Source: DASYSA01 sp036003885 (GTDB lineage Bacteria > Acidobacteriota > Blastocatellia > UBA7656). From it: a stretch of 12,250 nt of DNA. The stretch lies in contig DASYSA010000161.1 of the NCBI GenBank assembly GCA_036003885.1, forward strand, positions 1 to 12,250, given 5' to 3'. Shown here one piece after another: positions 5,957 through 12,250 of this stretch. The notes under the pieces were generated by a model. The model was not told the origin of the DNA. It did not search any database and was given only the letters and a program-made list of their open reading frames with translations. The translations under genes and the position numbers were made by a program. Position 1 is the first letter of the stretch, and each line of letters opens with the position of its first letter.

Positions 5957-8900
5957 ATGCCGGAATCAGGAGCTTCGACTCTCGCCCAAATCAGGATACT
6001 AGTACGTTGGGTGAAGCTTAATACCAGAAGCCTTCGGGGATGTGTCTTAGCTTTGATCTTTGCAATTGTAGTCGGCTCCCTTCAGCACGTCGGCGCACAG
6101 ACTTTTCGCGGAACGATACTGGGCACAGTGACCGATCCCCGGGATGCGGTTGTTGCCGGCGCCACCGTTACTGCTAAGAACGTCGGAACCGGAATCCAGC
6201 GGGTGACCGTGACGGACGATGTTGGGAATTTCGCCATTCCGGAGTTGCCGATCGGCGTCTACGAGGTGACTGTACAGGCAACTGGATTCAAGCTCGCCCG
6301 GGTGACGGCTGTAAAGGTCGAGATTGCAGGCGACCGGCGAGTCGACGTCTCGCTTGTAGTGGGCGGGAAAGAGACTATTGAAACGATGGATATCCGTGCC
6401 GATGCAGTCCAGGTCGAGTCGACCAGCAACACTCTCGGCGGAACTATCCAGACCAGGGCCGTCGAGGACCTTCCCATCAACGGCCGCGACTTCACCAAGT
6501 TCCTGGTGTTAGTCCCAGGGGCAACCGGGGACCCGTCGGGCGCGACCGATTCTCCGGGTTCGTTTGGGCTGTTCAGTGCGAACGGCAATCGCGGGCGCTC
6601 GAACAACTATCTGCTCGACGGCACCGACATGAACGATGGCTATCGCAATCTTCCCGCGATCAACGAAGCCGGTGTGTTTGGAACTCCCGCAACCATCCTT
6701 CCAGTTGAAGCGATCGCCGAGGCCGCTATCCTTTCGAATGTCGAAGCCGAATACGGCCGGAACTCCGGGGCCGTAGTAAATATTGTGACCAAGTCGGGCA
6801 CCAACAGTCTACACGGTTCGGCCTTCTATTTCTTTCGCGACGACCACCTCGACGCGCGCAACTACTTTAATCCCAAGCCCGATCCCCAAACCAACTTCCG
6901 GAATCACCAGCTCGGTTTCGCGCTCGGCGGACCGCTGAAGCCCAACAAGACTTTCTTTTTCACCGCCTTCGAATACCAGCACGAGCGCGTCGGATTGAAC
7001 TCAGTCGCGCGAGTGCCAGACCCGCGTGAAATAACGGCATTGGGCGGGCCTCGGAACACGGTGATCCGCGATCTGCTCGCGCGCAACCCCTGGCCCGCCC
7101 CCAATCGCCCGGTAGATCTCTTCGATCCGAGTCCGAACCTGTTCGTCACAACGCCCGCCAAGAACACCGTGGTCAGCCTGATCGAGAAGATTGATCACTC
7201 CTTCAATGAGAACAATCAGCTCACCGGCCGCTACTTCTTTGGCGACAGCGACCAGTCGTTTCCGCTGGCGATCCTCGCGGGCAATGTGCTTCCGGGCTAC
7301 AACACTGTCACTCCTACCCGAGTGCAGTTGGTCTCACTGTCATACCTGAAGGTCTTCTCGCAGACTCAGGTGAATGAAGCTCGCTTCGGCTTTAACAGAT
7401 TCAAAGAGAATTTCTTTCCCGAGGATCGCAGCTTCGACCCGCGCTCGATAGGTCTGAACACCGGCGTCCAGGGAGAACAGGACTTCGGTCTCCCGCTCAT
7501 CCGCATCAGAAACGATCCGGATCTGGGCTCGTCAATTGCCTCAATCGGATCCACGCTCTCTGTTCCGCGCGGTCGGGTCGATACAAACTGGCACTTCATC
7601 GATAATTTTTCCTGGAAGCTCTCGCATCATGAGATCAAGGCGGGTTATGAGTTTCGCCGAACGTTTGTTAATGGTTTCTTCGACGCCGGCTATCGGGGAA
7701 GGCTGGACTTCGCGTCGCTCGAAGACTTCCTGTCCGGAACTTTGAGCGGGGGCCGGTCCGCGCAAGGGGATTCACGGCGCGGCACGTTTCAGAACTCGCA
7801 CGCTCTCTACCTCCAGGACAGCTTCAGGTGGGGACGCAATCTGACCATCAACTGCGGTCTGCGTTATGACTACTATGGCGTGATCGATGAGGAGGCGGGG
7901 CGGTTCAGCAACTTCGATCCGGCGACGGGACTGGTGCCGATTGGAACGGGCGGGTTCGACCGTCTGTATGATCGCGACTTCAATAACTTCTCACCTCGAG
8001 TTGGTGTGGCCTGGGACCCGAGCGGCAAAGGCAAGACCGTAGTTCGCGCAGGGTGGGGGTTGTACTACGACGCGTTCTCGCAGGATTTCTTCGTCGGACA
8101 GTTGCCGTTCAACACTTTTAACCCCGGTCCCGCGTACAATCCGATAGGCGCCGCGCCCATCCTGTTCTCGTTCTCGACGGTGGATCAGATTCGAGCCGGC
8201 CAGCCCATCTTCACCGACTATTTGGATTCGGATGTATTCTCAATCGATCGAAAGGCGCGAACGCCCTACGTTCAAAACTACAACTTGAATCTCCAGCGCG
8301 AGCTTCTGAAGAACGTGATATTGCAGGTTGCGTACGTGGGTTCGAAAGGGACGAAGCTCTTTCGCTATCGCGATATCAACCAGCCGGTCAACCCAGCCGT
8401 CTCGACTGCGCGCCCCTTTGACAACGGACCGTTCGCGCCGTCGGGCGGGACCTTCTTCTATGTGAACCAACTCGAGACGACGTCCAATTCGAGCTACAAC
8501 GCACTGCAGACGAGCGTGAGTCTGCGCGAGCATCGCGGCTTCAGTTCGGCGATCAACTACACGTGGTCGCACTCGATCGACAACGCTTCGGATGGACAGG
8601 ACTACGTCGCCAATGCAACCCAGCCTGACAACAGCCATCGCGTCGATCAGGAGCGAGCGAGCTCAAACTTCGATAACAGGCATCGTTTCGTAGCGACCTT
8701 TACCTACGAAGTGCCGAATCTGTGGAAGCGCTTTCCACGATGGGGCAAGGGCTGGCAAGTAAACGGCATCGTCACGGTGCGAAGCGGCAGCCCGTTTCAC
8801 CTGGTTTTGTTCGATGACTATAACGGGACTGGCGAGTTCTTCCCCCGACCTGATATCGTAGGCGATCCGTTTGCTGGAACTCATGGGCCGGACAACTTTC

Positions 8901-9310
8901 TGAATCTGTCGGCTTTCAAGGTGCCCTGCACGCTCGACCCGCGGGGCGATGGGAGCGCCGGTTCGTGCCGGGCGGGGACGCAACACTTCGGAAGCCTCGG
9001 CCGGAATGCGCTGGTAGGCCCTGCATATCGCAACTTCGACTTTTCGATATTCAAGACGACGAGAATAAGAGAAGAGTTCAAGGTGCAGATTCGGGCTGAG
9101 ATATTTAATATCTTCAATCATCCGAATTTTGCGTCACCCTTGCTGCCGGGTTTCTCCGCTGATGCGAGCTTCAATGGAATCGATCCGGCGACGGGCCGTG
9201 GCCAGGGATTCTTGCCGATCACGGTGACGCCTGACGTCGGTATTGGCAACCCGTTCCTGGGAGGAGGCGGGTCGAGAAACATTCAGCTAGCTGTAAGGTT
9301 TACTTTCTGA
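5957..9310 (+). CDS. TonB-dependent receptor, Oar-like, with carboxypeptidase-regulatory-like domain
   Basis: A 1117-residue outer-membrane receptor. A long, basic N-region precedes a hydrophobic helix (residues about 29-42) and a probable signal peptidase site after HVGA (residue 47). Residues about 50-135 form a carboxypeptidase-regulatory-like beta-sandwich (GTILGTVTDPRDAVVAGATV, then DDVGNFAIPELPIGVYEVTV). The plug domain follows, with LPINGRDFTKFLVLVPG, NYLLDGTDMND and YGRNSGAVVNIVTKSGTN, all typical of the Oar-like receptors abundant in Acidobacteria. The remainder is a beta-barrel with many aromatic strands (FFFTAFEYQHE, PNLWKRFPRWGKGWQVNG) and ends NIQLAVRFTF, with the terminal Phe needed for outer-membrane insertion. 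Such receptors import bulky ligands using TonB energy; the substrate cannot be read from the sequence. A GTG at 6011 would give a more ordinary 29-residue signal peptide but has no ribosome binding site. The gene is divergent from the GMC oxidoreductase across the inverted repeat. Confidence 0.95.
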   Translation: MPESGASTLAQIRILVRWVKLNTRSLRGCVLALIFAIVVGSLQHVGAQTFRGTILGTVTDPRDAVVAGATVTAKNVGTGIQRVTVTDDVGNFAIPELPIGVYEVTVQATGFKLARVTAVKVEIAGDRRVDVSLVVGGKETIETMDIRADAVQVESTSNTLGGTIQTRAVEDLPINGRDFTKFLVLVPGATGDPSGATDSPGSFGLFSANGNRGRSNNYLLDGTDMNDGYRNLPAINEAGVFGTPATILPVEAIAEAAILSNVEAEYGRNSGAVVNIVTKSGTNSLHGSAFYFFRDDHLDARNYFNPKPDPQTNFRNHQLGFALGGPLKPNKTFFFTAFEYQHERVGLNSVARVPDPREITALGGPRNTVIRDLLARNPWPAPNRPVDLFDPSPNLFVTTPAKNTVVSLIEKIDHSFNENNQLTGRYFFGDSDQSFPLAILAGNVLPGYNTVTPTRVQLVSLSYLKVFSQTQVNEARFGFNRFKENFFPEDRSFDPRSIGLNTGVQGEQDFGLPLIRIRNDPDLGSSIASIGSTLSVPRGRVDTNWHFIDNFSWKLSHHEIKAGYEFRRTFVNGFFDAGYRGRLDFASLEDFLSGTLSGGRSAQGDSRRGTFQNSHALYLQDSFRWGRNLTINCGLRYDYYGVIDEEAGRFSNFDPATGLVPIGTGGFDRLYDRDFNNFSPRVGVAWDPSGKGKTVVRAGWGLYYDAFSQDFFVGQLPFNTFNPGPAYNPIGAAPILFSFSTVDQIRAGQPIFTDYLDSDVFSIDRKARTPYVQNYNLNLQRELLKNVILQVAYVGSKGTKLFRYRDINQPVNPAVSTARPFDNGPFAPSGGTFFYVNQLETTSNSSYNALQTSVSLREHRGFSSAINYTWSHSIDNASDGQDYVANATQPDNSHRVDQERASSNFDNRHRFVATFTYEVPNLWKRFPRWGKGWQVNGIVTVRSGSPFHLVLFDDYNGTGEFFPRPDIVGDPFAGTHGPDNFLNLSAFKVPCTLDPRGDGSAGSCRAGTQHFGSLGRNALVGPAYRNFDFSIFKTTRIREEFKVQIRAEIFNIFNHPNFASPLLPGFSADASFNGIDPATGRGQGFLPITVTPDVGIGNPFLGGGGSRNIQLAVRFTF

Positions 9311-9326
9311 ATTTCGCAGGTTTTAA

Positions 9327-9352
9327 GCCTGATGCTTCCGGGCGAAGCAGGC
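9327..9352 (+). other. Hairpin just downstream of the TonB receptor gene
   Basis: GCCTG (9327-9331) pairs with CAGGC (9348-9352), and CTTC (9335-9338) with GAAG (9344-9347), leaving a CGGGC loop and a three-base bulge. There is no T-tract after it, so it is a poor intrinsic terminator; it may stabilise the 3' end of the receptor mRNA. Confidence 0.4.
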
Positions 9353-9367
9353 CCAAGCTTCGCAATC

Positions 9368-9402
9368 GCGCAAGCGTTTCACACGAGCTTGCGCAAAACG
9401 CT
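9368..9402 (+). promoter_or_regulatory. Two mutually exclusive hairpins upstream of the small Cys protein gene
   Basis: GCGCAAGC (9368-9375) pairs perfectly with GCTTGCGC (9387-9394) around an 11-base loop. Alternatively AGCGTTT (9373-9379) pairs with AAACGCT (9396-9402). The two stems share bases and cannot form together. A third option pairs CGTTTCAC (9375-9382) with GTGAAACG (9420-9427). If transcribed, this would be a structured 5' leader about 55 bases before the start codon. No known riboswitch was recognised. Confidence 0.35.
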
Positions 9403-9457
9403 CACAACCGGCGCGAGCCGTGAAACGAGTCGATGATTCGAAAGGAGATTATTCAAA

Positions 9458-9847
9458 ATGAGGAAGACATTGGTTTATTGTGCCGTGAGCCTAATGGTGC
9501 TTGGTCTGTCCCTGGCCGCGAGATCTGCGTCCGGGGCCAACCCCGCCAAAGAGGCAACCGTGAAGGGCGAAGTAGTGGACCTGCCTTGCTATGAAGGCAA
9601 GGGAGGAGCGCGAGGAGAGGCCCACAAGAGCTGCGCTCTCTCATGCGCCAAGCGCGGCAATCAGTTGGCAATCGTCGAAGACGGGACTAACACCGTTTAT
9701 GCGATTACCGGCAAGTACGCCGCGGAAAAGAACGAAAAACTCATTCCGTTCGTTGCCGAGATGGTTGTTGCCAAGGGCGAGGTCTCGGAGAAAGACGGGA
9801 AGAAATGGCTGGAGGTCAGCGACATTAAGAAGGTTGAAATGAAGTAA
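9458..9847 (+). CDS. Small secreted protein with conserved-looking Cys/His residues, function unknown
   Basis: A 129-residue precursor. Residues 1-27 are a clear signal peptide (basic MRK, hydrophobic core, SASGA before the likely cut), so the mature protein of about 100 residues is periplasmic or exported. The mature part begins with TVKGEVVDLPCYEG and contains Cys44, His56, Cys59 and Cys63 (HKSCALSCAKRGNQLAIVEDG), followed by a beta-rich C-terminal half (VYAITGKYA, PFVAEMVVAKGEV, KWLEVSDIKKVEM). The pattern of a strand, one Cys, then HxxCxxxC and an OB-like beta fold recalls small uncharacterised secreted proteins of Acidobacteria and related phyla. A metal-binding or redox role is possible but unproven. 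AAAGGAG (9441-9447) lies ten bases before the ATG. It has its own leader and terminator and is probably monocistronic. Confidence 0.85.
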   Translation: MRKTLVYCAVSLMVLGLSLAARSASGANPAKEATVKGEVVDLPCYEGKGGARGEAHKSCALSCAKRGNQLAIVEDGTNTVYAITGKYAAEKNEKLIPFVAEMVVAKGEVSEKDGKKWLEVSDIKKVEMK

Positions 9848-9849
9848 GC

Positions 9850-9868
9850 GCATTCGAGAATCGAATGC
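9850..9868 (+). other. Perfect 8-bp hairpin directly after the small Cys protein gene
   Basis: GCATTCGA (9850-9857) pairs with TCGAATGC (9861-9868) around a GAA loop, beginning two bases after the stop codon. It has no T-tract and probably serves as a 3' stabiliser or first element of a tandem terminator with the hairpin at 9880. Confidence 0.5.
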
Positions 9869-9879
9869 ATGTGTTACAG

Positions 9880-9915
9880 GGGCTGGAGACCGAGGCTGGT
9901 GTCCAGCCCTTCTTT
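9880..9915 (+). terminator. Intrinsic (rho-independent) terminator
   Basis: GGGCTGGA (9880-9887) pairs with TCCAGCCC (9902-9909). After one G/G mismatch, ACC (9889-9891) pairs with GGT (9898-9900) around the six-base loop GAGGCT. The stem is followed at once by TTCTTT (9910-9915). A long GC-rich stem plus T-rich tail is what an intrinsic terminator for the small secreted protein gene should look like. Confidence 0.75.
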
Positions 9916-9935
9916 CATGTGATTGACTGGACCTG

Positions 9936-10025
9936 TCACAGTTCCTGAGCACCTGACACCTCAAGAGTACTCCCCTGCCCCAATGCGAATCTCTCGCAAA
10001 CATCTCTCGGGATCAACAACACGTG
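9936..10025 (-). pseudogene. AbrB/MazE-like antitoxin remnant
   Basis: Minus-strand codons from 10025 down to a TGA at 9936-9938 read VLLIPRDVCERFALGQG and then STLEVSGAQEL. This closely follows the SpoVT/AbrB DNA-binding fold of VapB/MazE-type antitoxins, where the usual pattern is (V/I)xIPKxxRExxGLxxGxxLEV. Only about 30 codons are recognisable: there is no credible start codon with a ribosome binding site, and the upstream codons in the same frame do not look like an antitoxin N-terminus. No PIN-domain toxin follows; the space is taken by the terminator and the small secreted protein gene. I read it as the decayed end of a former toxin-antitoxin cassette. A chance resemblance is possible because the match is short. 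Confidence 0.45.
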
Positions 10026-10030
10026 TTGTT
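10015..10030. repeat. 16-bp perfect palindrome
   Basis: AACAACACGTGTTGTT is identical on both strands with no central spacer. It overlaps the antitoxin-like remnant and lies about 120 bases upstream of the thioredoxin-like gene. It could be an operator for a dimeric regulator, but no promoter is evident beside it. Confidence 0.6.
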
Positions 10031-10152
10031 TATCTTGCTTTGCCCAGAGGGCTCGGGAGAAAGAGGAACGAACTAGTCGCGCCTGCGTTTGATATCCACG
10101 ATGGTGCAAAGCTCTGGCCATCAAACCGAGTGCCAGCCCCACAGGAGTCCAA

Positions 10153-11490
10153 ATGCGAGTTAAGCTTCTCACTCTCGCCCTTGCCCTCTCTCTCGGCAGT
10201 GTTGGCTTTGCGGACTCAGGCAAAGCGAAATCCTCTCTTGAAGTCCTTGCGCTAAGCGCAACGTCAAACGATCCCACGGAATCGGCGGCCGCTATCGATC
10301 AACTCAGGTCGCGGGGACTGGAGGGCCTTGACGCTCTGTTGTCCGCCTATGCCGGCGATGTGCAGAGCAGACGCGCGTCCATTTCGGGAGGCGAACCTGG
10401 TGATCGCTGGCAGCACATCGCTGCGGCTCTGGACAGAGTCGCTGCTCAACGTGACGCGTACGCCGCCGGTCTTTACTGGTACACCGACTTCGATCAAGCC
10501 AGGGCGGCAGCGAAAGCGAGCGCGAAGCCTATTCTGTCGCTGCGGCTGCTGGGCAAGCTTGACGAAGACCTTAGCTGCGCTAACAGCCGATTCTTTCGTA
10601 TAGCCCTGTATTCGAACTCTGAAATCTCAAAGCTGTTGCGCGAGCATTTCATACTTCATTGGGAGTCGGTGCGCACAGTTCCGAAGGTCACCATAGATTT
10701 CGGGGACGGACGAAAGCTTGAACGCACGTTGACTGGTAACAGCATTCACTACGTTCTGGACGCAGACGGGCGTCCCATCTGTGCGCTGCCCGGACTGTAT
10801 GGTCCCACGGCTTTTCTCCGAGAGATCGAACGCGCGGAGCAACTTGCCGGTTCGCTTCGAGGTGCGGCCAGCGACCGGGATCGGGAGGCCTTCCTGCGGC
10901 TGTATCATCAGAGACGGCTACAAGAACTCGCGGCGAACTGGGAGGCCGACCTCAAGGCTGCAGGCGTCACTGCACCTCTGCAACGCAATCTGATCCAGAA
11001 TGTTGCACAGGACAAGCCCCCAACTGCTGAAGGTGCTGCTCCAAGAGCGGTGTCTAAGATGGTGGTCGAACGGCCTATACTTCGCGGAATTTCACCAAAG
11101 CGCTCCGCGCTTGAAACCTCAAGCGAGGATCTGGAATGGGCGAAGATAGCGAGGCTCTATGCCCAGGACGCGCGACTCGACAACCAAAGCCTCACCTTGA
11201 TGCGAAACAAGAATCCGGGCGCTTACGGAGGGGCGGACAGCTCCGGCGCATTTCAACGAGCGCGGATTAATCTCGAGCGCGCGATCGCCGAGGACACCGC
11301 GCGCAACAAGTACACGTTCGAGACAACGCTTCATCTATGGTTTGTTGCGGGGCTAATGACAAAAGACCTGCACGCCTTGAATGAGAAGGTCTACGCGGAG
11401 CTGTTTCTCACTCCTTCGACTGACCCGTGGCTGGGACTCTTCCCTGTTGATTCATACACCGGAATCGAGAACGAAGGGGTTAGGAGGTAG
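10153..11490 (+). CDS. Secreted thioredoxin-fold protein without a CxxC motif, function unknown
   Basis: A 445-residue precursor. MRVKLLTLALALSLGSVGF is a signal peptide with a likely cut after residue 20 (GFA). Residues about 35-105 are helical. Residues about 108-235 look like a thioredoxin-type fold: LYWYTDFDQARAAAKASAKPILSLRLLG resembles the strand and helix preceding the active site of thioredoxin-like proteins that manage their substrates in the periplasm. A DEDLSCANSRFFR segment has a lone Cys142 in place of CxxC, and HYVLDADGRPICALPG (Cys210) resembles the late strand pair and Gly turn. Residues about 300-445 form an unrecognised helical domain containing LERAIAEDTARNKYTFETT and LNEKVYAELFLTPSTDPWLGL. 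AGGAG lies five bases before the ATG. The gene stands alone, between the palindrome region and the convergent hydrolase. The Trx-like assignment rests on pattern only; a non-redox, binding role is plausible. Confidence 0.8.
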   Translation: MRVKLLTLALALSLGSVGFADSGKAKSSLEVLALSATSNDPTESAAAIDQLRSRGLEGLDALLSAYAGDVQSRRASISGGEPGDRWQHIAAALDRVAAQRDAYAAGLYWYTDFDQARAAAKASAKPILSLRLLGKLDEDLSCANSRFFRIALYSNSEISKLLREHFILHWESVRTVPKVTIDFGDGRKLERTLTGNSIHYVLDADGRPICALPGLYGPTAFLREIERAEQLAGSLRGAASDRDREAFLRLYHQRRLQELAANWEADLKAAGVTAPLQRNLIQNVAQDKPPTAEGAAPRAVSKMVVERPILRGISPKRSALETSSEDLEWAKIARLYAQDARLDNQSLTLMRNKNPGAYGGADSSGAFQRARINLERAIAEDTARNKYTFETTLHLWFVAGLMTKDLHALNEKVYAELFLTPSTDPWLGLFPVDSYTGIENEGVRR

Positions 11491-11513
11491 GAACCTCGCC
11501 GCTATCGTGAAGC

Positions 11514-11529
11514 GACGCAACGTTGCGTC
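11514..11529. repeat. 16-bp perfect palindrome between convergent genes
   Basis: GACGCAACGTTGCGTC lies in the 46-base gap between the two converging stop codons. As RNA it forms a stable stem on either strand, but with no T-tract on the minus side and only a weak ATTCTTTCC further on for the plus side. It may act as a shared 3'-end structure. Confidence 0.5.
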
Positions 11530-11536
11530 ACTCGAC

Positions 11537-12250
11537 TCATTCTTTCCCCACCGGCAGCTTGATATGGGAAGGGAATGCCTTTGACCGAAACACGCGCTGG
11601 GTCGCCGCCTGATAGTCGGACTCCTGAGCCTCAAAGATGTTAGGCACAAACTTCTGCGGGTTGCGATCGATCACTGGAAACCAGGTGCTTTGTACCTGCA
11701 CCATTATCCTGTGACCCTTCAAGAACCGGTGATCGCAATTATGAATGTCGACCTGGTACTCGTTTACCTGATTGGGAACAACGGGGGACGGTTTTTCAAA
11801 GCTCTTGCGGAACCGCCCACGAAGTACGTCATTGGCCACCATTAGCTGATATCCCCGCATTTTTATCTGACTGTGGTCATCCGGATAGACGTCTATTAGC
11901 TTGACGATCCAGTCACAGTCCGATCCCGATGTCGAAGCAAACAGGTCGGCAATGATGCCACCAGACACTGCGAGGTCTTCTTGCAGTGGCTCGGTCTCCC
12001 AACTCAGCACGTCCGGACGCATATGAACGAAGCGCTGATCTTCGACAAGCCAGGTGTACCAGCCAGACCCGGCAGGGTAGTAGGTCGGTTCGATGGGACG
12101 CGGCCGATAAGGGACTGGATGCGCCGGATCGGATACGTAGCTGTCGAACTCGCGCGGGCCAGGACTTCCGGGCGCTTCCCACGACAGCTTGCCATCGCGG
12201 TGGAAATAGAGATTGCGAATGGCCGAGGTTCGCGGCGGCCATTTATCATA
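11537..12250 (-). CDS. CocE/NonD family (X-Pro dipeptidyl-peptidase-like) hydrolase, C-terminal part
   Basis: The frame is open from the stop at 11537 to the right end of the window, so the 237 visible residues are the C-terminal part of a longer protein whose start lies outside. An internal ATG at 12022 is not the start: the codons before it carry clear family sequence (YDKWPPRTSAIRNLYFHRDG, then YVSDPAHPVPYRPR and WYTWLVEDQRFVHMRPDVL). The visible part is the galactose-binding, jelly-roll domain of the X-Pro dipeptidyl-peptidase C-terminal family. Characteristic segments include VSGGIIADLFASTSGSDCDW, VKLIDVYPDD, YQLMVANDVLRGRFRKSFE, YQVDIHNCDHRFLKGHRI and VQVQSTWFPVIDRNPQ. Family members (CocE cocaine esterase, alpha-amino-acid ester hydrolases, glutaryl-7-ACA acylase) cleave esters or peptides with a Ser-Asp-His triad in the alpha/beta-hydrolase domain, most of which lies beyond the window. 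It converges on the thioredoxin-like gene with 46 bases between the stops. Confidence 0.9.
   Translation of the reverse strand, partial: YDKWPPRTSAIRNLYFHRDGKLSWEAPGSPGPREFDSYVSDPAHPVPYRPRPIEPTYYPAGSGWYTWLVEDQRFVHMRPDVLSWETEPLQEDLAVSGGIIADLFASTSGSDCDWIVKLIDVYPDDHSQIKMRGYQLMVANDVLRGRFRKSFEKPSPVVPNQVNEYQVDIHNCDHRFLKGHRIMVQVQSTWFPVIDRNPQKFVPNIFEAQESDYQAATQRVFRSKAFPSHIKLPVGKE

Noticed and set aside
5399..6002. Several open frames of 70-176 codons on both strands across the purine/pyrimidine repeat
   Set aside because: They translate to low-complexity strings (SGRVEEWESG or SHSPTLPLL type) created by the repeat itself, with overlapping frames on both strands and no ribosome binding sites.
5820..6002. 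Possible leader peptide starting at ATG 5820 and overlapping the TonB receptor start
   Set aside because: It has no Shine-Dalgarno sequence, shows no recognisable attenuation signal, and overlaps the receptor in another frame.
9936..10277. A full 113-codon antitoxin gene on the minus strand
   Set aside because: Only the last 30 codons look like AbrB/MazE; the rest is Arg/Ala/Leu-rich and overlaps the start of the thioredoxin-like gene.
11537..12022. A complete 161-residue gene starting at ATG 12022
   Set aside because: Codons upstream of that ATG remain open to the window end and encode further conserved CocE/NonD sequence, so the ATG is internal.

Overview
The window looks like a chromosomal segment of a GC-rich, Gram-negative soil or freshwater bacterium, most likely an acidobacterium (Acidobacteriota, possibly Blastocatellia-like). 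This is inferred from the mix of families: a very large Oar-like TonB-dependent receptor with an N-terminal carboxypeptidase-regulatory-like domain, a GMC oxidoreductase, several secreted proteins of unknown function, and a CocE/NonD-type hydrolase. No rRNA, tRNA, CRISPR array, integrase or transposase was seen.

Left part (1-3110, + strand): a tight two-gene operon. The first gene encodes a membrane-anchored protein with a cytoplasmic DUF4062 (TIR-like) domain, a Gly/Asn-rich linker, one transmembrane helix and two Ig-like carboxypeptidase-regulatory domains placed outside the membrane. Five bases later comes a secreted TPR protein that also begins with an Ig-like domain. The arrangement suggests an envelope-spanning signalling or conflict module and is the best candidate for an undescribed system here.

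Middle (3137-5484, - strand): a GMC-family FAD oxidoreductase followed by a 205-residue protein of unknown function. The second gene sits where such oxidoreductases often have a gluconate-2-dehydrogenase subunit-3-like partner, but it does not look like one. Divergently, 5957-9310 (+) encodes the TonB-dependent receptor. The roughly 470-bp gap between the divergent genes holds a striking purine/pyrimidine-asymmetric tandem repeat arranged as a giant inverted repeat (5583-5810), with a canonical G-quadruplex motif and a separate 14-bp hairpin next to the GMC start.

Right part (9311-12250): a small secreted Cys/His protein (9458-9847) preceded by possible competing hairpins and followed by two tandem hairpins, the second a good intrinsic terminator. 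Then come a minus-strand AbrB/MazE-like antitoxin remnant overlapping a 16-bp perfect palindrome, a secreted thioredoxin-fold protein that lacks a CxxC motif (10153-11490), and, convergently, the C-terminal part of a CocE/NonD (X-Pro dipeptidyl-peptidase-like) hydrolase that runs off the right end.

Functionally, the receptor, GMC enzyme and hydrolase are consistent with uptake and oxidation or hydrolysis of organic substrates at the cell envelope. That link is inferred from context only; nothing in the sequence fixes the substrates.
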